From the NCBI GenBank assembly GCA_942491535.1, contig CALOBV010000025.1, positions 62,001 through 126,000 of the forward strand: DNA of 64,000 nucleotides, read 5' to 3'. The notes below the pieces were generated by a model, which was not told the origin of the DNA, made no database searches, and saw only the letters and a program-made list of their open reading frames with translations. Positions 41,662 to 50,053 of the stretch are shown here, one piece after another. Made by a program: the position numbers and the translations under genes. Numbering within the stretch: the first letter of the stretch is position 1; each line of letters begins with the position of its first letter. The stretch comes from JAUVKT01 sp942491535 (GTDB lineage Bacteria; Bacteroidota; Bacteroidia; Bacteroidales; VadinHA17).

Positions 41662-43887
41662 TTGATTAATAAATTCAAAACAGCTTTAGTTTTAGACGAT
41701 CAACTCTATAAACAGGTTACGGGTGTTATTGAAGAGGGTGGATTAAAGGGTGATATGATAAGATTTAATGATTTTGAATCTTTGAAATCATCTGATTTAT
41801 CTTCCATTTCACTTATTATTCTCGCATTTGAAAATATAAATATCCCGCGTAAACTACTCTCCTTTCTGAAGGGTATGGCAAATAACCCGCCTCTTGTACT
41901 TATCTATCCGGAAGGGGAATTGTCACTAAGTGATTATAAGGATCTGATTATCAATGGAGCAGCCGGGCTGGTCCCCGATACAAACCTTAAATCACTGTTT
42001 CAGCATATTATTCGACTTCAGGAGGCTTTTGTTTCTAAAGATGATGTAAGTCCTCTTTTTGACGAACTCCTCGAGAATTACTTCGATCGAGGTGAATCAC
42101 TTGTTTCACTTATCAATAGTGACCTGAAATACGAGTCTGCAAGCGAATCATTTAGCAAGTTTCATAATCTGAAAAGGGAAGAGCTTAAGGGGATGTGTCC
42201 TTCATTATTGTGGGGAGAGGATGCCTTTAAGTCAGAGATAGAAACAAGGCTGAAGAAATCACTTAAAGGTGAGGTAATTAGGTATAAAGCTTATTTCGGG
42301 AAAGAGGAAAATGGAGCAAAATGTTATGATGTTATTTACAGGCCGTTTAAAGCAAGAGGATCTGATAAAGTATTTGCCCTGGTTGAAACCCGCGATATTA
42401 CAGATATCGAGAAATCTCTAAAACAGGCAGGTGAGTCAATAAGCAGAAATTATTACTATGAAAAGTACCTCCCATTCGGAATCTTCGAATGCAGAGACAA
42501 TGGTGATATTCTTTCGGCTAATGAAACATTTTATAATATACTTGAAATACCTGATGATAAAAGAGATAATTTAAATCTGCTGAAATACTCAGGTAATGAT
42601 AACCGTTTCTCTGCTTACCTGAAATCGGCTATTAAGGGAGAGTCGTCTACTTTTAGCCAGATACCGATGTTTACAAGTAAAAGAAATGATATTTATACAA
42701 GGATAAGCAGCCATGCACGATTATCTCCTGATGGCGAAATAGTAATTAATGCTACTCTCGAGGATAATACGCGTGAAGTACTACTCGAAAAGAAACTCAA
42801 TCAGACCCATCGTATTGAAACACTTGGCACACTGGCAGGGGGCATAGCCCACGATTTCAATACTATTCTTACCACTATAACAGGCTATGCTGAACTTTCA
42901 ATGGATGAAATGCCTGGTGAATCAAGTGTATATAATTACATGAATAAGATACTTCACTCTGTAAACAGGGCAGAAGATATTGTTAACCAGATGTTAACCT
43001 TTAGCCGACAAATTGAAGTCGAGAATGTTCCTGTTAAGATTGAAGAAGTGGCAGAGGAAGTCTGTAACTTTATGCACTCGGCTCTGCCATATAATATTAT
43101 ACTTGATTGTGAAATAAATTCTATTGAAGGGTATGCAAATGCTGATCCGACACAATTATTCAGAGTATTTCTGAATATTATGACTAACTCAATGCAGTCT
43201 ATGGAACCTGACGGTGGAAAAATGAAGCTCAGGACTTCTCAAACAACAGATGGGAAGATTGACTATGCAAATATTATTATAGACGATACGGGTACAGGTA
43301 TTGATAAAGCAATAATTGACAGGATTTACGAGCCCTTCTTTACCACAAAAAATCCGGGAGAGGGGACAGGCATGGGCCTGGCTGTGGTACATGGAATAAT
43401 ATCCGGCATGGGTGGCGAAATTGCGGTTGAAAGCACACCTGGAAAGGGTACCCGGTTTATCTTGCGTATACCTGTATATGGCCAGAATGAATTTGATGAT
43501 ACACTCACTGTTGACAGACCGGAACATGGAACTGTTTTATATGCTGACAATAATCTGTATTTCTCAAGGACAGTATCGCTTGCTCTTGAAAGGTTAGGCT
43601 ATAAAGTAAGGCTGGTTTCAGAGATGGCTGATATAGATGCATATCTTGACAGACCAGAACAGGGCAATGAGACAATGTTCTTTAGATGCTGCTTTGATGA
43701 AGATTTTAAGGATAATATAATTTACAGGCTGATAAATGAGAAAAAGAAGGCTCGCCTTGTCTTGATTACCAGGCCCGGATTAATAAATTTCCATAACATT
43801 GCAAAAGCAGACAGGCAGAGAATTAGTATTTTATATGAACCAGTAAATTTAAGAGATATCGTCAGTTCAATTCAAAACCGTTCCTAA
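41662..43887 (+). CDS. PAS sensor histidine kinase flanked by degenerate receiver domains
   Basis: The protein has 741 residues and starts at TTG 41662, fixed by a stop codon 9 bases upstream. Residues about 1-125 look like a receiver fold without the phospho-acceptor aspartate. PAS-like sensing follows (about 140-375, two copies). The kinase core has LAGGIAHDFNTILTTI with phospho-histidine H397, then the ATPase domain with NIMTNSMQSM (N-box), DDTGTGID (G1) and GEGTGMGLAVVHGI (G2). The last 125 residues are another receiver-like domain (VLYADNNLYFSRTVSLALERLGYKV) also lacking the acceptor aspartate. No membrane segment, so it is cytoplasmic. A true receiver protein follows 13 bases downstream. 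Confidence 0.88.
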   Translation: MINKFKTALVLDDQLYKQVTGVIEEGGLKGDMIRFNDFESLKSSDLSSISLIILAFENINIPRKLLSFLKGMANNPPLVLIYPEGELSLSDYKDLIINGAAGLVPDTNLKSLFQHIIRLQEAFVSKDDVSPLFDELLENYFDRGESLVSLINSDLKYESASESFSKFHNLKREELKGMCPSLLWGEDAFKSEIETRLKKSLKGEVIRYKAYFGKEENGAKCYDVIYRPFKARGSDKVFALVETRDITDIEKSLKQAGESISRNYYYEKYLPFGIFECRDNGDILSANETFYNILEIPDDKRDNLNLLKYSGNDNRFSAYLKSAIKGESSTFSQIPMFTSKRNDIYTRISSHARLSPDGEIVINATLEDNTREVLLEKKLNQTHRIETLGTLAGGIAHDFNTILTTITGYAELSMDEMPGESSVYNYMNKILHSVNRAEDIVNQMLTFSRQIEVENVPVKIEEVAEEVCNFMHSALPYNIILDCEINSIEGYANADPTQLFRVFLNIMTNSMQSMEPDGGKMKLRTSQTTDGKIDYANIIIDDTGTGIDKAIIDRIYEPFFTTKNPGEGTGMGLAVVHGIISGMGGEIAVESTPGKGTRFILRIPVYGQNEFDDTLTVDRPEHGTVLYADNNLYFSRTVSLALERLGYKVRLVSEMADIDAYLDRPEQGNETMFFRCCFDEDFKDNIIYRLINEKKKARLVLITRPGLINFHNIAKADRQRISILYEPVNLRDIVSSIQNRS

Positions 43888-43900
43888 ATAAAATATTATA

Positions 43901-44272
43901 ATGGCAGGAATACTATTAGTTGAAGATGATGATGATCTAAGATCAATGTTGAAAAGTTCTCTTCAGAAAGGGAATCACCTCATTATAGAAGCATCAAACG
44001 GCAAAGAGGCACTTCATAAGTTCAAATCTTTACTTGTCGATCTTGTTATAACCGATCTGGTAATGCCCGAACAGGATGGTATCGGACTTATTATGGAATT
44101 GAGAAAGATAAAGCCCGATATTAAGATAATTGCTATCTCAGGGGGTGGGAAGGCCGGGCCCTCAAATTATTTGAGCATTGCGGAAACACTTGGCGCAAAT
44201 GCTATATTTGCAAAACCATTCAGTGTGACCCTATTCCAGGAAAAGGTTGATGAAATTCTTTCCGGGCATTAG
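43901..44272 (+). CDS. Single-domain response regulator (CheY-like)
   Basis: The protein has 123 residues: a lone receiver. The acidic pocket is EDDDD (8-12), the phospho-acceptor is D52 in VITDLVMPEQDG, and the conserved lysine is in FAKPF near the C-terminus. There is no output domain. Its position 13 bases after the hybrid kinase makes it the likely acceptor of that kinase's phosphate, replacing the kinase's own degenerate receivers. The final target is unknown. Confidence 0.9.
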   Translation: MAGILLVEDDDDLRSMLKSSLQKGNHLIIEASNGKEALHKFKSLLVDLVITDLVMPEQDGIGLIMELRKIKPDIKIIAISGGGKAGPSNYLSIAETLGANAIFAKPFSVTLFQEKVDEILSGH

Positions 44273-44281
44273 AAGAAGTAT

Positions 44282-44289
44282 TATTTTTG
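44282..44289 (+). promoter_or_regulatory. Putative -7 element of the ferritin gene
   Basis: TATTTTTG matches TAnnTTTG, with TTT 20 bases upstream (44259-44261). The predicted leader to the ATG at 44393 is about 97 bases, long for this genome. I recognised no iron-regulatory site in it. Confidence 0.6.
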
Positions 44290-44392
44290 TATAAATATTG
44301 GCTATGGCTTTAGCTTGAACTAAAATAAAAAGCGTCAGAGAAGACCGGAGCCCTGATAAAGAATAAATTATATAACTAATAAATCTATAGAG

Positions 44393-44896
44393 ATGTTAAA
44401 AAAATCAATTGAAGATATCTGTAACAGACAGGTAGAAAGAGAGTTTTATTCCTCTTTGCTTTATCTCTCCATGGCTTCATGGACAGAGACAAAGGGATAT
44501 GCAGGTATTGCCGAGTGGCTATACGAGCAAGCTGAAGAAGAAAAGATGCATATGTTGAAATTTGTGAGATATATTAACGAGAGAGGTGGTCATGCAATAA
44601 TGCCGGCACTGAAAAAACCTCCTGTCGAGTTTGGTGATATTAATAAGATGTTTGACGAAGTTCTTGAACATGAGAGGTATATATCTGCAAGCATCAATGA
44701 TATAGTAGCACTTACGGTTAAGGAAAATGATTTTGCAACAAATAACTGGCTACAGTGGTTTGTATCAGAACAGGTTGAAGAAGAATCCTCGGTTCAGGAT
44801 ATAATAGATAAGCTGAACCTGGTAGGTAAGCATAACATGTATATGTTTGATAGGGATATTATGGGGATGAGGGCAGGAGAGTCAGCAGCCGAATAA
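44393..44896 (+). CDS. ftnA: Non-heme ferritin
   Basis: The protein has 167 residues, normal for bacterial ferritin, which stores iron as a 24-mer shell. Ferroxidase ligands are recognisable in EREFYSSLLYLSMASW (helix A glutamate), EEEKMHMLKF (helix B glutamate and histidine), EHERYIS (helix C glutamate) and EQVEEESS (helix D). There is no heme-binding methionine pattern of bacterioferritin. It has its own promoter with a leader of about 97 bases and a downstream terminator, so it is monocistronic. In an anaerobe, ferritin also protects against oxygen by sequestering iron. Confidence 0.95.
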   Translation: MLKKSIEDICNRQVEREFYSSLLYLSMASWTETKGYAGIAEWLYEQAEEEKMHMLKFVRYINERGGHAIMPALKKPPVEFGDINKMFDEVLEHERYISASINDIVALTVKENDFATNNWLQWFVSEQVEEESSVQDIIDKLNLVGKHNMYMFDRDIMGMRAGESAAE

Positions 44897-44913
44897 TATT
44901 TCTGAGCCAATAA

Positions 44914-44942
44914 TAAAAAAAGCCTCCTTAAGGGGGCTTTTT
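44914..44942. terminator. Intrinsic terminator after ferritin
   Basis: An A-rich start, then AAAAAGCCTCCTT, paired with AAGGGGGCTTTTT (one mismatch). The T-run at the end fits termination of the plus-strand ferritin transcript. Confidence 0.8.
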
Positions 44943-45195
44943 GCTTATTTAATACTGGCTGTGCCATAATGTCATATAAAATTGATATTATCATTAAATA
45001 AGTTCATGTGTATCCGGGCAGCATTTTATTGTATTCTGCCTGCCTTATGATGCCGCCATGTACTTATTTGAATGTTATCTTCAAATCTGGTTCGGGCAGG
45101 TTTCGTAATCCGGAAAAACAAATTAATTTTGTGAGTTGGTTTAGCATGATTTTTGAAACCTTTCTGGAGTATTAAAAATTGACAAATAAGATATA
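44943..45195. other. Intergenic region between ferritin and secA
   Basis: About 253 bases without a supported gene (299 counting the terminator). The right end has the secA promoter. In the middle are complementary CCGGGCAG/CTGCCTGCC/TCGGGCAGG elements that could pair, but I cannot assign them a function. Two long minus-strand frames that overlap the secA start are shadows of secA. Confidence 0.5.
45124..45131 (+). promoter_or_regulatory. Putative -7 element of secA
   Basis: TAATTTTG matches TAnnTTTG, with TTT 20 bases upstream (45101-45103). The ATG at 45196 is about 57 bases from the expected start site. Confidence 0.65.
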
Positions 45196-48100
45196 ATGAG
45201 CGTTATAAATAAAGTTCTCGGCGTATTCCTTGGTAATAAATATGAAAGGGATATAAAGGAGATAACACCACATGTTGAGAAGGTAAAAATTGAGTATGAA
45301 AAGCTGGGGTCTATTTCTAATGACGAGCTGAGGGCTATTACAGGCAAGCTCAGGGAAAAAATATCTGAAGGAATTAGAGAGGAGCAGGCCAGAATAGACA
45401 AAATCCGTGCAGAGGCCGAAAAGGAGCAGGATGTGTACCGCAAAGAAGAGCTGTTTGAAGAGGTTGATAAGATAGAGGAAGAAGTTAACGAAAAGCTCGA
45501 GATAGTACTGCTTGATGTGCTTCCCGAGGCTTTTGCAGTTGTTAAAGAGACAGCCAGGAGATTTAATGATAACGCCGAACTGGAAGTAACAGCTACCGAA
45601 TACGATAAAGATCTTGCTGCCGGACGCGACAGCATTGAAATTAAGGGTTCGAAGGCATATTGGAAAAATAAATGGATTGCAGGGGGAAGCGAGGTTGAAT
45701 GGAATATGGTACACTATGATGTACAGCTTATTGGAGGAGTAGCTCTGCACCGCGGTAAGATTGCCGAGATGGCAACGGGTGAGGGAAAAACACTTGTTGC
45801 AACCCTTCCTGTATTTCTTAACGCACTAGCAGGCAGGGGTGTGCATATTGTAACCGTAAATGATTATTTATCCAAACGTGACTCCGAGTGGATGGGTCCG
45901 CTTTACGAATTTCATGGATTAACTGTTGATTGTATTGATAAGCATGAGCCTAATTCGGCGGCTCGTCGTAAAGCATATCTTGCCGATATCACCTTTGGTA
46001 CCAATAATGAATTTGGCTTTGATTATCTGAGAGATAATATGGCAGTAAACTTTGATGATCTTGTGCAACGCAAGCATCACTATGCTATTGTAGATGAAGT
46101 AGACTCTGTACTTGTAGATGATGCAAGAACCCCTCTTATAATATCAGGGCCAACAGCCAAGAGCGGTACTCAGCAATTTGATGACCTGATGCCAAAGGTT
46201 GAAGTCCTGGTTAATGCCCAGAGAAAGCTGGTTACACAGATACTTGCCGATGCAAAGAAGTTGCTTTCTGAAGATAAAACCGAAGAGGGCGGATTACTAT
46301 TGTTGAGAGCTTATAAGGGGCTGCCAAAGAATAATGCCCTGATTAAATACCTGAGTGAAGAAGGTAATAAATCATTATTGCTTAAGACAGAGAACTTCTA
46401 TATGCAGAATAACAGTAAAGAGATGCATAAGGCTACCGATGCTCTTTACTTTATTATTGATGAAAAATCCAATTCTATTGAACTTACCGAGAAGGGTATT
46501 GATCTAATATCTACATCAGTAGAAAATACCAGCTTCTTTGTCTTGCCCGATGTGGGTAACGAGATTGCTGAAATAGAAAAGTCGGATATTTCAGATGCTG
46601 AGAAACTTAAGGTAAAAGATGAACTGTTGCAGGATTTCTCGGTTAAGTCTGAACGTGTTCATACTATGAACCAGCTTCTAAAGGCCTATACTCTTTTTGA
46701 AAAAGACGTTGAGTATGTGCTGATGGATAATAAGGTGAAGATAGTCGACGAGCAGACCGGCCGTATAATGGAAGGAAGGCGCTATTCTGATGGACTGCAC
46801 CAGGCTATAGAAGCAAAGGAAAGGGTTAAAGTGGAAGCATCCACTCAGACCTTTGCAACCATTACTCTTCAGAATTACTTCAGGATGTATCACAAGCTTG
46901 CCGGTATGACAGGTACGGCAGAAACTGAAGCAGGTGAATTCTGGGATATTTATAAGCTTGACGTTGTTGTTATACCAACCAACAGGCCCATTGTCAGAGA
47001 CGACAGGGAAGATTATGTTCATAAAACAAAGAGAGAAAAGTATAATGCTGTTATTGCCGAGATAATGGACCTTAACAGGCAGGGTAGGCCCGTGCTTGTT
47101 GGTACTACTTCTGTTGAAATATCTGAGCTGCTCAGCAGGATGCTCAAGATGAAGGGAATTAAACACAATGTCCTTAATGCCAAATTGCACCAGAGAGAGG
47201 CTGATATAGTAGCAGAGGCAGGTATGGATGGTGCTGTTACAATTGCCACTAACATGGCTGGTAGGGGTACTGACATTAAACTCTCTGATAAAGTGAAGAA
47301 AGCCGGGGGATTGGCGATTATAGGTACAGAACGGCACGAATCCAGGAGGGTAGACCGCCAGCTGAGAGGTAGGTCCGGTCGTCAGGGTGACCCCGGATCA
47401 TCATTATTCTATGTCTCTCTCGAAGATGATCTTATGAGGTTGTTCGGATCTGAACGTATAGCCGGTGTAATGGATAAACTCGGACTGGGAGAAGGGGAGA
47501 TGATCCAGCATTCAATGATTACAAAATCAATCGAAAGAGCCCAGAAAAAAGTTGAGGAAAATAACTTTGGTATAAGAAAGAGATTGCTCGAATATGATGA
47601 TGTAATGAACTCTCAAAGGGAGGTAATATATAAGAGAAGAAAACATGCCCTGGTGGGAGAACGACTTCTTGTTGATATTGCCAATATGATGTATGACGTA
47701 TCTGAAAGCCTGGTTGATACTTACCATACCGATGGCGACTTTGAGAACTTTAAGCTGGAGCTGCTCAGGTCATTCTCTATCGACTCACCCATTGAAGAAA
47801 AAGAATTCCTTCAGATTGCTCCTAACGACCTTGTTGAAATGATTAATTCAAAGGTAATAGATACCTATCAGCGAAAAGTCGAAAAAATTGCAGCAGAGGC
47901 ATACCCGGTTATTAAAAATGTATACGAGACCCAGTCTCATGTATATGAAAACGTGGTGGTTCCGGTTTCAGACGGGACAAAGGTATTCCAGGTTATAACA
48001 AATCTTAAAGCAACTGCAGAAAGTGAAGGACTGGAGCTTGCCAGATCTTATGAGAAGACTGTTGTCCTGGCAACTATTGATGAACTCTGGAAGGAGCACC

Positions 48101-48534
48101 TAAGAGAGATGGATGAACTCAAGCAATCTGTTCAGAATGCTACCTATGAGCAGAAAGATCCTCTCTTGATATACAAATTCGAGTCATTTGAACTTTTTAA
48201 GGTGATAATCGACAGGGTTAATAAGAGTGTTGTTTCAACTCTTATGAAAGGTCATATTCCTACTCCTGACCCCGACCATGTTACAAGGGCTGATAGGAGG
48301 AGAAAGACTGATATGAGCAAGTACCGTACATCTAAAAGCGATTATTCTTCCTATAGCGATACCGGTGGTGGCGGACAACGACCGAAAGATACACCTCAGA
48401 AATCAGAACCGGTAAGAGTGGATAAAAAGGTTGGCAGGAATGATCCCTGTCCCTGTGGCAGCGGAAAGAAGTACAAACAGTGTCATGGAAGAGTACAGCC
48501 CGGTCAGCCCGGCTCACCTCAACCAGGTGCTTAG
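45196..48534 (+). CDS. secA: Preprotein translocase subunit SecA
   Basis: The protein has 1112 residues, the long form usual in Bacteroidota. It is the ATPase that drives unfolded preproteins through SecYEG. Motifs in order: ATGEGKT (Walker A), VNDYLSKRD, DEVDSVLVDDARTPLIISGP (DEVD), then MAGMTGTA, TNMAGRGTDIKL, and ESRRVDRQLRGRSGRQGDPGSS. An insertion of about 120 residues (around 320-440) sits between the DEVD and preprotein-binding parts. The C-terminus has the zinc-binding SEC-C motif, CPCGSGKKYKQCHG, for SecB/ribosome contact. It has its own promoter and ends 6 bases before the converging dapA. Confidence 0.97.
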   Translation: MSVINKVLGVFLGNKYERDIKEITPHVEKVKIEYEKLGSISNDELRAITGKLREKISEGIREEQARIDKIRAEAEKEQDVYRKEELFEEVDKIEEEVNEKLEIVLLDVLPEAFAVVKETARRFNDNAELEVTATEYDKDLAAGRDSIEIKGSKAYWKNKWIAGGSEVEWNMVHYDVQLIGGVALHRGKIAEMATGEGKTLVATLPVFLNALAGRGVHIVTVNDYLSKRDSEWMGPLYEFHGLTVDCIDKHEPNSAARRKAYLADITFGTNNEFGFDYLRDNMAVNFDDLVQRKHHYAIVDEVDSVLVDDARTPLIISGPTAKSGTQQFDDLMPKVEVLVNAQRKLVTQILADAKKLLSEDKTEEGGLLLLRAYKGLPKNNALIKYLSEEGNKSLLLKTENFYMQNNSKEMHKATDALYFIIDEKSNSIELTEKGIDLISTSVENTSFFVLPDVGNEIAEIEKSDISDAEKLKVKDELLQDFSVKSERVHTMNQLLKAYTLFEKDVEYVLMDNKVKIVDEQTGRIMEGRRYSDGLHQAIEAKERVKVEASTQTFATITLQNYFRMYHKLAGMTGTAETEAGEFWDIYKLDVVVIPTNRPIVRDDREDYVHKTKREKYNAVIAEIMDLNRQGRPVLVGTTSVEISELLSRMLKMKGIKHNVLNAKLHQREADIVAEAGMDGAVTIATNMAGRGTDIKLSDKVKKAGGLAIIGTERHESRRVDRQLRGRSGRQGDPGSSLFYVSLEDDLMRLFGSERIAGVMDKLGLGEGEMIQHSMITKSIERAQKKVEENNFGIRKRLLEYDDVMNSQREVIYKRRKHALVGERLLVDIANMMYDVSESLVDTYHTDGDFENFKLELLRSFSIDSPIEEKEFLQIAPNDLVEMINSKVIDTYQRKVEKIAAEAYPVIKNVYETQSHVYENVVVPVSDGTKVFQVITNLKATAESEGLELARSYEKTVVLATIDELWKEHLREMDELKQSVQNATYEQKDPLLIYKFESFELFKVIIDRVNKSVVSTLMKGHIPTPDPDHVTRADRRRKTDMSKYRTSKSDYSSYSDTGGGGQRPKDTPQKSEPVRVDKKVGRNDPCPCGSGKKYKQCHGRVQPGQPGSPQPGA

Positions 48535-48540
48535 CAGTGA

Positions 48541-49428
48541 CTAAGATTTAAGCTTAAGATCATCCAGAATATTATTTATTCTGGTACTGGTATTCCTGCT
48601 TGCAGGTGTAAGTGGAAGCCTGACATTATTGTCGCAAATGCCCAGACCGTTGAGAACTGATTTAATCCCTGCGGGATTTCCATCCTCGAATATTAATCCT
48701 ATCATCTCCAGGTATTTATAATGAAGTTCAGATGCATTCTTAAACTTGCTTTTGAGTGCAAGGCTCACCATTTCACTCCATTCCCTTGGAAATGCATTCC
48801 CGAGGACACTAATTACTCCTTCTGCCCCGAGTGATATCATTGGCAGGGTAAGCAGGTCGTCTCCAGATATAACATGGAAATCTGAAGGTGCCCCACTTAT
48901 TATATTCATTATCTGGGGAAGGTTGCCCGATGCTTCTTTTACAGCTACTATATTCTCAAAGTCCCATGCAAGCTTTAAACAGGTCTCAGCATCTATATTA
49001 CTGCAGGTTCTTCCCGGAACATTATATATAATTATCGGAACCGGACATGCATTTGATACAGCTTTAAAGTGCTGATAAATACCTTTCTGATTTGGTTTGT
49101 TATAATAGGGTGCTACAGAAAGAATCCCGTCAATTCCGTCAAAGTCTGTTTGCCTGATAGTATTTATAACCTGCTGTGTACAATTACCGCCAATACCCAT
49201 AACGATAGGTAGTCTGCCACCATTAATCTCTTTAATATACGATATTACAGCTTCTTTTTCCTCACAATTCATTGTTGCTGCTTCGCTTGTTGTACCCAGT
49301 ATAACCAGGTAGGAGATACCACCATCAATAATATGATTGATAACCCTTTCAAGGGCCTTAAAGTCTATACTCGAGTCACTTTTAAATGGCGTAATAACTG
49401 CAACACCTGTTCCTCTGAATTTTTTCAT
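48541..49428 (-). CDS. dapA: 4-hydroxy-tetrahydrodipicolinate synthase
   Basis: The protein has 295 residues with a TIM-barrel of the class I aldolase type. It condenses pyruvate with aspartate semialdehyde in lysine and diaminopimelate synthesis. The pyruvate loop GTTSEA (45-50), the catalytic tyrosine Y135 in IIYNVPGRT and the Schiff-base lysine K164 in VAVKEASG are all present. It is the last gene of a minus-strand run (frameshifted Memo-AMMECR1 gene, CDF transporter, ligA, DUF6913, dapA) with gaps of 0-45 bases. Confidence 0.96.
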   Translation of the reverse strand: MKKFRGTGVAVITPFKSDSSIDFKALERVINHIIDGGISYLVILGTTSEAATMNCEEKEAVISYIKEINGGRLPIVMGIGGNCTQQVINTIRQTDFDGIDGILSVAPYYNKPNQKGIYQHFKAVSNACPVPIIIYNVPGRTCSNIDAETCLKLAWDFENIVAVKEASGNLPQIMNIISGAPSDFHVISGDDLLTLPMISLGAEGVISVLGNAFPREWSEMVSLALKSKFKNASELHYKYLEMIGLIFEDGNPAGIKSVLNGLGICDNNVRLPLTPASRNTSTRINNILDDLKLKS

Positions 49429-49458
49429 AGTATTCGGGTTATTAATTAAATATTGTGG

Positions 49459-50010
49459 TCAGACTCCTGTATTTATCATGTTAAGATAATGTTCAACCTG
49501 TTCCAGGTAAAACCCGATATTTTCCTTATCAGGTATTTCTATTGTCATATCAAGATTACTTTGATTTATTGTTTGTCCGGCCCCAATCTTAAATTCTGCT
49601 TTTGAAAGGGCTGTAATATATAAAAGGGGAAACTGGTTTCGGAAGTTAATATCTATCAGTATCTCGTAGGGAGTTGAAATAAAATCCTTGATATCGTCTT
49701 TGTCCGGAGCAAAGAAAAAACTTAGATCACTTTTCTTAAAACAGCTCAGGTAGCGGAGTGCAGTATATTCATCAGGCAATATTTTCCCGGGATAATAACA
49801 TACTATATCAACCTGGATATTATTAGCAAGCATCTTCTGGTGAAGATTGGTAATGTATTTAAAGTCAGATACATAACTGCCATCCCATACTATGCCAATC
49901 TTATGAGCATTTCTGAGACTATTAAATTTTTTGTTCCTGAAGGTCCTTTTAATTCGCCTCCTGAGCAGTGCATTTGCCCAGATGAGTTTTGGTTTATTCA
50001 ATAGATCCAT
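49459..50010 (-). CDS. DUF6913-like conserved protein of Bacteroidota
   Basis: The protein has 183 residues. It starts with a basic helical segment (ALLRRRIKRTFRNKK), then shows an alternating strand/helix pattern (IGIVWDGS, IQVDIVCYYPGK, DLSFFFAPDK, YEILIDIN, AEFKIGAG). I recognise it as a family restricted to Bacteroidota that is usually left as DUF6913; no catalytic motif is apparent. It sits between ligA and dapA, which is a recurrent arrangement as I recall, and has no known function. Cytoplasmic: no signal or membrane segment is seen. Confidence 0.75.
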   Translation of the reverse strand: MDLLNKPKLIWANALLRRRIKRTFRNKKFNSLRNAHKIGIVWDGSYVSDFKYITNLHQKMLANNIQVDIVCYYPGKILPDEYTALRYLSCFKKSDLSFFFAPDKDDIKDFISTPYEILIDINFRNQFPLLYITALSKAEFKIGAGQTINQSNLDMTIEIPDKENIGFYLEQVEHYLNMINTGV

Positions 50011-50053
50011 ATTACAAACCTAATCGTTTTTTAGAATATTATCTGCATAAGAA

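Noticed and set aside
45141..45750. Two long minus-strand open frames over the secA start
   Set aside because: They lie opposite secA codons, one serine-rich and one rich in phenylalanine/tyrosine, as expected from antisense of a highly charged gene. No homology or promoter is apparent.
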